Assembly: GCA_910578085.1 (NCBI GenBank)
Contig: CAJTPM010000030.1
Location: 1 to 48,882 of the forward strand
DNA: 48,882 bases
Source: an uncultured Lachnospiraceae bacterium
GTDB lineage: Bacteria; Bacillota; Clostridia; Lachnospirales; Lachnospiraceae
Direction: 5' to 3'
The position numbers were made by a program, and so were the translations under genes. Positions 41,713-48,882 of the stretch are shown in pieces (within the stretch, counting starts at the first letter, position 1; every line of letters starts with the position of its first letter). A model generated the notes under the pieces. That model was given only the letters and a program-made list of their open reading frames with translations. It was not told the DNA's origin and searched no databases.

Positions 41713-41994
41713 TTTCTTTGCTTATCTTTCCATCAATACCATTAAAATGTCCGTGATAAAAGCGCTCCGGCTTACTCTGTTTTCCCTTTCCTGTATCAAA
41801 GAAGCTGAACATTTCCAAAGCAATCTTATTTATACAAGCATTCATACCCTTTATATCGTCAGCCATAAGGCCCGCAAAAATGCATTGCTCATTCCCCGGC
41901 ATCCCCCAAACCACCCGCTGATCATCTGCACTTCCATATTCGTCAGACTGCGAAACATGGATTTACTCCTATACATGCACAACACAGGATTCAT
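41713..41994 (-). pseudogene. Remnant of an AAA-ATPase-like/PD-(D/E)XK nuclease-domain protein
   Basis: Two short overlapping frames on the minus strand read SLTNMEVQMISGWF and then, one frame over, GLMADDIKGMNACINKIAL, SFFDTG and PERFYHG. These fit the C-terminal part of the common family of AAA-ATPase-like proteins with a PD-(D/E)XK (DUF1703-like) domain. A frameshift near 41910 and the abrupt change to the GH43 remnant near 41713 show that it is dead. Family recognition is from memory of motifs. Confidence 0.5.
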
Positions 41995-42001
41995 TATCTG
42001 C

Positions 42002-42050
42002 AAAAAGAAAGCCCTGTGGCTGTCCGAACAATTCTGAACAGCCACAAGGC
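42002..42050 (-). terminator. Intrinsic terminator downstream of gltD and the transglutaminase remnant
   Basis: GCCCTGTGGCTGT (42011-42023) pairs with ACAGCCACAAGGC (42038-42050) with one mismatch; on the minus strand it is followed by CTTTCTTTTT. Because no other terminator is seen between gltD and here, it may now end the gltBD transcript. Confidence 0.7.
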
Positions 42051-42129
42051 TTCCGCCACTGCCCACTCTGTGAATACAACAGTTCAAACCAACCGGCTTC
42101 ACTGTTATCTGCGAGTCGCAGCTTTTTCC

Positions 42130-42411
42130 TTATCCTCTTCCATATTTACTGAAAACATAATCGACCACCGGATGAGCAAATTTGTCTTCTGTCGGCATAA
42201 TGATGTCCATGCATGGATCGATAATAAAGATTCGCCCGTCAACAGTCACTACACTCCAATGATACAGCTCCACATCGCCATATCCAATTCTGCCATGCTC
42301 CCACTGTATTCCCAGCATCTCATACATTAACCCTGCCGCTCTGGTGCACCCGCTGTCATCCGCCGCACCGTAGCGGAACAGGCCGTATCCACTGCTGAAA
42401 GGGCTGAACTG
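42130..42411 (-). pseudogene. Remnant of a transglutaminase-like protein
   Basis: An open frame without a start (stop codon at 42412-42414) encodes about 93 residues. ADDSGCTRAAGLMYEMLG and YHWSVVTVDGRIFIIDP match the Cys and His/Asp regions of a transglutaminase-like (papain-fold) domain, with Cys, His and Asp all present. The N-terminal part of the protein is gone and gltD ends only about 20 bases upstream, so the break is right next to gltD. Confidence 0.5.
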
Positions 42412-42432
42412 TTACCATTGCCTGGGCCCATG

Positions 42433-43926
42433 CTACTGCACCGCCAGATTCGTGTATCCCATCAGACTTAAGTCCACTTCTCTCGCGCACTCTCTGCCCT
42501 GGCGAATGGCCTTCACCACAAGCGACTGCCCGGTATGCATATCTCCGGCGGTAAACACCCGGGCCGCGGAAGTTAAGAACTTTCCTTCCTCCGTCTTCAC
42601 ATTGCTCCGTCCGTCCACTTCCACCTGAAAGGCGTCCGTCACATACTTCTCACTGCCCAGAAAGCCCGTGGCAATAATCAACACCTCGCAGGGAAGCTCC
42701 TTCTCGCTGCCCGTCTGTTCCGCCATCACCATGCGGCCGCTCTTCTCATCCTTCCGGAAGCCTACCTCCACGGTCTTTACCGCAGTCAGGTTTCCGTTCT
42801 TATCCTTCAAAAATTCCTTTACCGTTGTCTCATAGATCCTCGGATCTTTCCCGAACACCGCGATGGCCTCCTCCTGGCCGTAGTCCGTCTTGCAGACCTT
42901 GGGCCACTCCGGCCAGGGGTTATCTAAAGCCCGCTCCTCCGGGGCCTTCGGCATCATCTCGATCTGCGTCACCGACTTGCAGCCGTGACGGATACAGGTG
43001 CCCACACAGTCGTTGCCAGTGTCGCCTCCGCCCACGATGACGACGTTTTTTCCTTTTACCTCCACATACTTTCTATCCGCAAAATCGCTGTCCAAAAGGC
43101 TCTTCGTATTTCTCGACAGAAAATCCACCGCAAAATAAATACCCTTCGCATCCCTGCCCGGGGCGCTTAAGTCTCTCGGGTTCGAGGAACCGCAGGCAAG
43201 CACCACCGCGTCGAACTCCTGCAGCAGCGCTTCCGCCTTCTTATCTTTTCCCACATTCACGCCGGTCACAAAGACGATGCCTTCTTCCTCCAGGATCTTC
43301 ACTTTCCGCTCAATGATCTGCTTTTCCAGCTTCATATTGGGAATGCCGTACATCAAAAGCCCGCCCACGCGGTCGGAACGCTCAAAAACCGTCACAAGAT
43401 GTCCTCTCCTGTTCAACTGATCCGCCACTGTAAGCCCGGAGGGGCCGGAACCCACCACCGCCACCTTTTTTCCGGTCCGCACCTTCGGGAGATTGGCCGC
43501 CGCATAACCCTTCCGGTAAGCATTTTCGATGATCGCATATTCATTTTCCCTTGTGGAGACCGCCTCCCCGTCCAGAGAACAGGTGCAGGCCTTCTCACAC
43601 AGCGCCGGGCAGACTCTGGACGTAAACTCCGGGAAATTGTTGGTTTTGTGCAGCCTGCTGTAGGCCTCCTGCCAGTTTCCCATGTACACCAGTTCATTCC
43701 ACTCCGGCACGAGATTGTGCAGCGGACACCCGCTTGTCATCCCCGCAAGCGTCATTCCCGACTGACAGAACGGCACGCCGCAGTCCATGCATCTGGCTCC
43801 TTGCAGCCTCTGTTTTTCCATGGGCAGATGCTCGTGAAACTCGTCAAAATGCCTGATCCGGCTCTTGGGATCCTGGGCTTTCGCTGTCTCTCTGTTATAT
43901 TCTAAAAATCCGGTTGGTTTTCCCAT
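42433..43926 (-). CDS. gltD: Glutamate synthase small subunit
   Basis: A 497-residue flavoprotein that feeds electrons from NADPH to GltB. The N-terminal part has the iron-sulfur Cys groups (ARCMDCGVPFCQSG, then CPLHNLVPEWN, and CPALCEKACTC), the FAD motif VAVVGSGPSGLTVADQL near residue 150, and the NADPH motif VVIVGGGDTGNDCVGT near 290. Start at 43926 has AGGAG at eight bases; the frame upstream to 44022 is intercistronic. It follows gltB by about 144 bases. Confidence 0.95.
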   Translation of the reverse strand: MGKPTGFLEYNRETAKAQDPKSRIRHFDEFHEHLPMEKQRLQGARCMDCGVPFCQSGMTLAGMTSGCPLHNLVPEWNELVYMGNWQEAYSRLHKTNNFPEFTSRVCPALCEKACTCSLDGEAVSTRENEYAIIENAYRKGYAAANLPKVRTGKKVAVVGSGPSGLTVADQLNRRGHLVTVFERSDRVGGLLMYGIPNMKLEKQIIERKVKILEEEGIVFVTGVNVGKDKKAEALLQEFDAVVLACGSSNPRDLSAPGRDAKGIYFAVDFLSRNTKSLLDSDFADRKYVEVKGKNVVIVGGGDTGNDCVGTCIRHGCKSVTQIEMMPKAPEERALDNPWPEWPKVCKTDYGQEEAIAVFGKDPRIYETTVKEFLKDKNGNLTAVKTVEVGFRKDEKSGRMVMAEQTGSEKELPCEVLIIATGFLGSEKYVTDAFQVEVDGRSNVKTEEGKFLTSAARVFTAGDMHTGQSLVVKAIRQGRECAREVDLSLMGYTNLAVQ

Positions 43927-44014
43927 CTTTCTATCTCCTATTCTATCCACTATCATACTGGCAGTTTTACAGCTCAGCCAGCCCGGAAGGAAATATTTCT
44001 TCCTCCATTCCGCA

Positions 44015-44063
44015 GTGCGCAAACTCGGAAAATCGTAGATTTTCCTCGTTCGCGGGATTCGCC
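44015..44063 (-). other. Imperfect stem-loop between gltB and gltD
   Basis: CGGAAAAT and ATTTTCC with flanking CGC/GCG segments can form an imperfect hairpin with a few mismatches. No T-run is seen. It may adjust the gltB to gltD ratio; support is weak. Confidence 0.35.
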
Positions 44064-44070
44064 CTGTGCT

Positions 44071-47000
44071 CTATTGCTTGCGCGCATAGAACGCCTCGAT
44101 CTGCGCCTGCTCCGCCGAGAGCCCTTTCTCTTCCATCTGCACGATCATCTTCTGGATCTTCTCGTAGTCATGGGGAATGATCTTTTTAAATCTGGTCAGA
44201 TACTGCGCAAAATTGTCCAGGATCTCCTTTCCTTTAACTGATCCGGTCAGTTCCACGTGCTCCCTGATCATCTCCTTCAGCTCGATCACATCATACTTGG
44301 AAGTCACCTCATAGGAAGAAACCATCTCCTTGTTGATCTTCGTATACAGATCATTGTCGTCATCCAGCACATAGGCCACGCCGCCGCTCATGCCTGCCGC
44401 AAAGTTTTTGCCTACCCTGCCGATGATCACCACTCTGCCGCCGGTCATATATTCACAGCCGTGGTCGCCCACGCCTTCCACCACCGCCAATGCCCCGGAA
44501 TTTCTGACACAGAAACGCTCCCCGGCCACGCCGTTTATATAAGCCTTTCCGGAAGTTGCGCCGTACAGCGCCACATTGCCGATAATGATATTCTCATCCT
44601 GTTTGAAGGTGCTGCCCTTCGGCGGATACACCACCAGCTTGCCGCCGGAAAGCCCCTTGCCGAAATAATCATTGGAATCGCCTTCCAGCTCAAGCGTCAG
44701 GCCCGCCGGGATAAAAGCGCCGAAACTCTGCCCGCCGGAGCCGTGGCAGCGCACCTTCCAGGTGTCTTCCGCCGCGCCCTCGCCGTAACGCCTCGTGATC
44801 TCCGAACCGAAAATGGTACCGAAGGTTCTGTCCGTGTTGGACACCTGCAGGTCAAGGGTTCCTTTCTCTCCGCTCTCCAGCGCCCTGCCAAACTTTTTTA
44901 AAAGCACCTTCATATCCAGCGTCTTTTCCAGCTTAAAGTCGTAGACCTGTTTCGGATCGAAGATAAATCTGCCGCCGGACTTCTCGTAAGGATTTTCCAG
45001 AATCAGGCTCAAATCCACCTGTTTTAACCGCTCCGGCAGATCTTCCCTGACTTTCAGAAACTCCGTATGCCCTACCAGTTCATCCACCCTGCGCACACCC
45101 AGCTTTGCCATATATTCCCGCAGTTCCTCCGCGATAAATTTCATAAAGTTTTCCACGTACTCAGGTTTGCCCCGGAAACGCTTCCTCAGTTCCGGATTCT
45201 GGGTTGCAACGCCCACCGGACAGGTGTCCAGATTGCAGACACGCATCATGACGCACCCCATGGTCACAAGAGGTGCCGTAGCAAAACCGAACTCCTCCGC
45301 CCCGAGGATCGCCGCGATGGCCACATCCCTGCCGCTCATCAGCTTCCCGTCGGTTTCGATCCGCACCTTGCCCCGCAGCCCGTTCTGGATCAGTGTCTGG
45401 TGCGTCTCCGCAAGCCCCAGCTCCCAGGGCAGCCCCGCATTGTGGATCGACGTCCTGGGTGCCGCCCCGGTGCCGCCGTCGTAGCCGGACACAAGGATCA
45501 CCTGGGCCCCGGCCTTCGCCACGCCCGCTGCCACCGTGCCCACACCGGCCTCCGACACCAGTTTTACCGAGATCCGCGCCTGCCTGCCCGCATTTTTCAG
45601 ATCGTAGATCAGCTGCGCCAGATCCTCGATGGAATAGATATCATGGTGGGGCGGCGGCGAGATCAGGCTCACGCCGGGGGTGGAATGTCTGGTCTTCGCG
45701 ATCCAGGGATAGACTTTGCTGCCCGGCAGATGCCCACCCTCTCCGGGTTTTGCTCCCTGGGCCATCTTGATCTGGATCTCCTTTGCGCTGTTCAAGTAGC
45801 GACTCGTCACACCGAAACGTCCGGAAGCCACCTGCTTGATGGCGGAGCATTTATCCTCGTCGCTGCCGCTTGTGGCAATGCGCTCCTCCTCCTCGCCGCC
45901 CTCGCCTGTGTTGGATTTCCCATGGAGATGATTCATGGCAATGGCAAGTGTCTCATGGGCCTCCTTTGAGATCGAACCATAGGACATGGCGCCGGTCTTG
46001 AATCTGGTGACGATCTCCTCCACGCTCTCCACCTCGGACAGAGGTACCGGTTTTTTCGCAAACCGAAAGGCCATCAGCCCCCGGAGATTGTGCACCGACT
46101 CCTCGCTGTCCACCATCGCCGTGTACTGCTTAAAGAGCTGATAGTCTCCGCGCCTGGTGGATTCCTGCAATGTATGGATCGTGGCCGGATTGTACAGATG
46201 TTCCTCCGCGCCGCTGCGCATCTGGTGATGCCCCGGATTATCCAAAGACAGATCGTTTTCCAGTCCCAGCGGATCAAAGGCCATGGAGTGCAGCGCATCC
46301 ACCTCCCGCTCGATATCCTGTAACGTGATGCCGCCCACCCGGCAGACCGTCCCCGTAAAATAGGTATCAATGACACTTCTGTCGATGCCGATGGCCTCAA
46401 AGATCTTGGAACCCTCGTAGGACTGGATCGTGGAGATTCCCATCTTGGAAGCGATCTTCACAATACCGTGCAGCACCGCGTCGTTGTAGTCGTCCACCGC
46501 CGCATAGTAATCCTTGTCTAACATATGCTTATCGATCAGTTCCCTCACGCTCTCCTGGGCCAGGTAAGGGTTCACCGCGCAGGCGCCAAACCCTAACAGC
46601 GTCGCGAAATGATGCACCTCTCTGGGTTCCGCGGACTCTAAAATCACCGCCACGCTGGTGCGCTTTTTGGTCTCCACCAGATGCTGGTTTAAGGCCGACA
46701 CCGCGAGCAGTGAAGGGATCGCCACATGGTTTTCATCCACCCCTCTGTCCGACAGGATCAGAATATTAACCCCTTTCCGAAACTCCCTGTCTGCGTCCAC
46801 AAAGAGCCTGTTCACCGCCTTCTCCAGACTGGTGTTTTTATAGTAGATGATCGGCACCACACCCACCTGAAAACCCTCATGGCGCATGGTTTTGATCTTC
46901 AAAATATCCGTGTTGGTGAGGATCGGGTTCCGTACTTTAAGCACCGTACAGTTATCCGGTTTCTCCTCCAGCAGATTGCCGTCCTTTCCGATATAGACCG

Positions 47001-48615
47001 TAGTGGAAGTCACGATCTCCTCTCTGATCGCATCGATGGGCGGGTTGGTCACCTGGGCAAAGAGCTGCTTGAAGGAGTCAAATAACGGATGGTGGGCGTC
47101 AGACAATACCGGCAGCGGCGTATCGATCCCCATGGCCGCCGTAGCCTCCGCCCCGTTCTTTGCCATGGGCAGAATGCTGTTTTTTAACTCCTCGTAGGTG
47201 TAACCGAAGGCCTTCTGCATTTTCTGACGCTCCATATCGGAAAACTCCGGCACCCTCTGATTCGGGATTTTCAACTCCTGCAGCGTCACCAGATGGGAGT
47301 CGAGCCACTCTCCGTAGGGTTCCCTGGAAGCATAGTACTCTTTGATCTCGTCGTCTCCTATCACTCTTCCCTGCACCGTATCCACAAGCAGCATCTTCCC
47401 GGGATGAAGCCGCTCCTTCACCAGAATCTCGGCGGGATCGATATCCAGTACCCCCACTTCCGAGGCTAAAATCAATGTGTCGCTTTTTGTAATCAGATAG
47501 CGGGAAGGACGAAGGCCGTTTCTGTCAAGCACCGCTCCCATCACGTCGCCGTCGGAAAAGACAATGGAAGCCGGACCGTCCCAGGGCTCCATCATCGTCG
47601 CATAATACTGGTAAAAATCCCGCTTCTTCTGACTCATGGTCCGGTTGTTTGCCCATGGTTCGGGAATCGTGATCATCACCGCCAGAGGCAGATCCATACC
47701 GCTCATCACCAGAAACTCCAACGTATTGTCAAGCATCGCCGAATCGGAACCGGAAGTATTCACCACCGGCAGCACCTTCCCCAGCTGATCCTTCAGATGC
47801 TCGGATTCCATATTTTCCTCTCTGGCAAGCATCTTGTCCGCGTTGCCTTTTATCGTGTTGATCTCCCCGTTATGTACGATAAAGCGGTTGGGATGGGCCC
47901 GCTCCCAGGAAGGATTCGTATTGGTCGAAAATCTGGAATGCACGATAGCGATGGCTGACTCGTAATCTTTATCCTGCAGATCCGCAAAGAATGTGCGCAG
48001 CTGCCCTACTAAAAACATACCCTTGTAGACGATGGTCCGGCTTGACAGGGATACCACATAGGTCATATCCGTGGACTGTTCAAAGATCCGCCTGACAATA
48101 TAGAGCTTTCTGTCGAAGGCTAATCCCTTCTCCACATCGAAGGGCTTTCTGATAAAGGCCTGCATGATATGGGGCATGCATTCCACCGCCTTTTTTCCCA
48201 GCACTTCCGGGAATACAGCCACATCCCGCCATCCCGCAAACTCCAGTCCTTCCTTCTCCACGATGATCTCAAACATCTTCTTCGCCTGCCCCTGCTGCAG
48301 TTCATCCTGCGGGAAAAAGAACATGCCGACGCCGTACTCCCTCTCGCCGCCGATCCGGATCCCCAGAGGCTTTGTCACTTTCTTCATAAACCGGTGGGGG
48401 ATCTGCGTCAGGATGCCCACGCCGTCGCCGGTCTTACCCTCGGCGTCCTTTCCGGCCCTGTGCTCTAAATTCTCCACGATCTTTAAGGCGTTTTCCACAG
48501 TATCCCTGCTCTTTATTCCCCTGATATTCACGCAGGCCCCGATCCCGCAGTTGTCATGCTCGAATTCACTCCTGTAAAGCGGCGCCAGAGGCCCCTGCAA
48601 CTTTGCATCAAACAT
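44071..48615 (-). CDS. gltB: Glutamate synthase large subunit
   Basis: A 1514-residue enzyme converting glutamine and 2-oxoglutarate into two glutamates. The class II glutaminase Cys is C23 in EHDNCGIG; the short propeptide before it would be removed to expose Cys. The central FMN-binding region has GEGGEEEERIATSGS and GAKPGEGGHLPG, the 3Fe-4S motif is CVMMRVCNLDTCPVGVATQ, and the C-terminal gxGxG beta-helix carries repeated GG-containing turns. Start at 48615 has GAGGAG at eight bases; the frame extends to 48750 but that part is leader and terminator. With gltD it forms a two-gene ammonia-assimilation operon. Confidence 0.95.
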   Translation of the reverse strand: MFDAKLQGPLAPLYRSEFEHDNCGIGACVNIRGIKSRDTVENALKIVENLEHRAGKDAEGKTGDGVGILTQIPHRFMKKVTKPLGIRIGGEREYGVGMFFFPQDELQQGQAKKMFEIIVEKEGLEFAGWRDVAVFPEVLGKKAVECMPHIMQAFIRKPFDVEKGLAFDRKLYIVRRIFEQSTDMTYVVSLSSRTIVYKGMFLVGQLRTFFADLQDKDYESAIAIVHSRFSTNTNPSWERAHPNRFIVHNGEINTIKGNADKMLAREENMESEHLKDQLGKVLPVVNTSGSDSAMLDNTLEFLVMSGMDLPLAVMITIPEPWANNRTMSQKKRDFYQYYATMMEPWDGPASIVFSDGDVMGAVLDRNGLRPSRYLITKSDTLILASEVGVLDIDPAEILVKERLHPGKMLLVDTVQGRVIGDDEIKEYYASREPYGEWLDSHLVTLQELKIPNQRVPEFSDMERQKMQKAFGYTYEELKNSILPMAKNGAEATAAMGIDTPLPVLSDAHHPLFDSFKQLFAQVTNPPIDAIREEIVTSTTVYIGKDGNLLEEKPDNCTVLKVRNPILTNTDILKIKTMRHEGFQVGVVPIIYYKNTSLEKAVNRLFVDADREFRKGVNILILSDRGVDENHVAIPSLLAVSALNQHLVETKKRTSVAVILESAEPREVHHFATLLGFGACAVNPYLAQESVRELIDKHMLDKDYYAAVDDYNDAVLHGIVKIASKMGISTIQSYEGSKIFEAIGIDRSVIDTYFTGTVCRVGGITLQDIEREVDALHSMAFDPLGLENDLSLDNPGHHQMRSGAEEHLYNPATIHTLQESTRRGDYQLFKQYTAMVDSEESVHNLRGLMAFRFAKKPVPLSEVESVEEIVTRFKTGAMSYGSISKEAHETLAIAMNHLHGKSNTGEGGEEEERIATSGSDEDKCSAIKQVASGRFGVTSRYLNSAKEIQIKMAQGAKPGEGGHLPGSKVYPWIAKTRHSTPGVSLISPPPHHDIYSIEDLAQLIYDLKNAGRQARISVKLVSEAGVGTVAAGVAKAGAQVILVSGYDGGTGAAPRTSIHNAGLPWELGLAETHQTLIQNGLRGKVRIETDGKLMSGRDVAIAAILGAEEFGFATAPLVTMGCVMMRVCNLDTCPVGVATQNPELRKRFRGKPEYVENFMKFIAEELREYMAKLGVRRVDELVGHTEFLKVREDLPERLKQVDLSLILENPYEKSGGRFIFDPKQVYDFKLEKTLDMKVLLKKFGRALESGEKGTLDLQVSNTDRTFGTIFGSEITRRYGEGAAEDTWKVRCHGSGGQSFGAFIPAGLTLELEGDSNDYFGKGLSGGKLVVYPPKGSTFKQDENIIIGNVALYGATSGKAYINGVAGERFCVRNSGALAVVEGVGDHGCEYMTGGRVVIIGRVGKNFAAGMSGGVAYVLDDDNDLYTKINKEMVSSYEVTSKYDVIELKEMIREHVELTGSVKGKEILDNFAQYLTRFKKIIPHDYEKIQKMIVQMEEKGLSAEQAQIEAFYARKQ

Positions 48616-48665
48616 TTTTTCTTCTCCTCTATCTTCATAAACCCGGCAGGGGAACGCTGTTCTCC

Positions 48666-48730
48666 CATGCCTGTGAGCAGCCCGCATGCCGCTTTGGCAG
48701 CTAATTTCCCTATTCGGGCCCGTGCATAAA
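48666..48730. repeat. Terminator-flanking element, copy 3
   Basis: Resembles 34714-34785 and 36261-36326: CATGCCTG start, GC-rich part, GCTAATTTCCCTAT, then GGGCCCGTGCATAAAA directly before a hairpin. In the gltB case it lies in the leader, between the hairpin and the gene. Confidence 0.5.
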
Positions 48731-48772
48731 AAAAGTCGCAAAGTGAGCATTCACCGCTCCTTTGCGACTTTT
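48731..48772 (-). terminator. Intrinsic terminator in the gltB leader
   Basis: AAAAGTCGCAAAG (48731-48743) pairs with CTTTGCGACTTTT (48760-48772), with an inner GAGC/GCTC pair in the loop, and a run of seven T follows on the minus strand. It begins within a base or so of the start predicted from the promoter at 48780-48808, about 115 bases before the gltB ATG. Confidence 0.8.
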
Positions 48773-48779
48773 GAGTATC

Positions 48780-48808
48780 ACTATACAACAAATTGTTTTA
48801 TTTGTAAA
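48780..48808 (-). promoter_or_regulatory. Promoter upstream of gltB
   Basis: TTTACA (48803-48808), a 17-base spacer and TATAGT (48780-48785) on the minus strand. The predicted start near 48773 coincides with the edge of the terminator hairpin, so read-through would be needed to express gltB. Confidence 0.65.
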
Positions 48809-48882
48809 GAGTTAAAAGCTCTCTTTCCACGACAAACGCATGAATGTTTACTCCCACTCAAATCCTAAATTGCGGATTTTTA

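Noticed and set aside
41851..42102. 83-residue minus-strand protein
   Set aside because: It crosses an intrinsic terminator, and only its distal part resembles the AAA/PD-(D/E)XK remnant.

Overview
The window looks like chromosomal DNA of a Gram-positive Clostridia species, most likely a Lachnospiraceae gut anaerobe. The basis is the strong AGGAGG-type ribosome binding sites, consensus sigma-A promoters with 17-base spacers, the set of ABC and BMP transporter types, ribU under an FMN riboswitch, and gltBD. The taxonomic call is an inference from gene content and style, not from a marker gene. Almost every gene lies on the minus strand; the exceptions are a putative metal exporter (9191-10024) and a two-component system (37465-40861).

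Layout. 1-665: a promoter and leader that resemble the start of an rRNA operon running off the left edge, then two tRNA-Ser genes with their own promoter. 683-6597: a housekeeping run, in transcription order ycxB-like, tsaE, tsaB, rimI, rnz, a small membrane protein, tsaD, ispD. It supplies the t6A tRNA modification factors together with tRNA 3' processing, S18 acetylation and isoprenoid synthesis. 6657-8873: ribU with its FMN riboswitch, and a family 2 glycosyltransferase. 9191-10024: the metal exporter.

10109-37235 is the most unusual part: two parallel catabolic gene clusters side by side. Cluster A (21217 down to 10109) is one 11-gene array: GntR regulator, BMP lipoprotein, double-domain ATPase, two permeases, isochorismatase-like hydrolase, PfkB kinase, nucleoside phosphorylase, BtpA/SgcQ protein, iron alcohol dehydrogenase, TrpA-like TIM barrel. 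Cluster B (37235 down to 21559) repeats nearly the same set with diverged sequences and adds a second hydrolase, an MFS transporter and three more TrpA-like proteins, but has no phosphorylase. Regulation is visible: a promoter plus palindrome before cluster A, matching direct repeats at two places in cluster B, and stem-loops at matching positions after both BMP genes. My reading, as inference, is uptake of nucleoside-like compounds, phosphorylation, retro-aldol type cleavage by TrpA-like enzymes and reduction of an aldehyde. The substrate is not identifiable from sequence.

37465-40861 encodes a YesM/YesN-type two-component system. It is followed by a gene graveyard (40897-42411) with remnants of a GH43 glycosidase, an AAA/PD-(D/E)XK protein and a transglutaminase-like protein. 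42433-48615 is gltD and gltB (glutamate synthase), preceded by a promoter whose predicted start site sits right at an intrinsic terminator hairpin.

Start codons were chosen from ribosome binding sites and family lengths. No database search was possible, so family names rest on recognised motifs.
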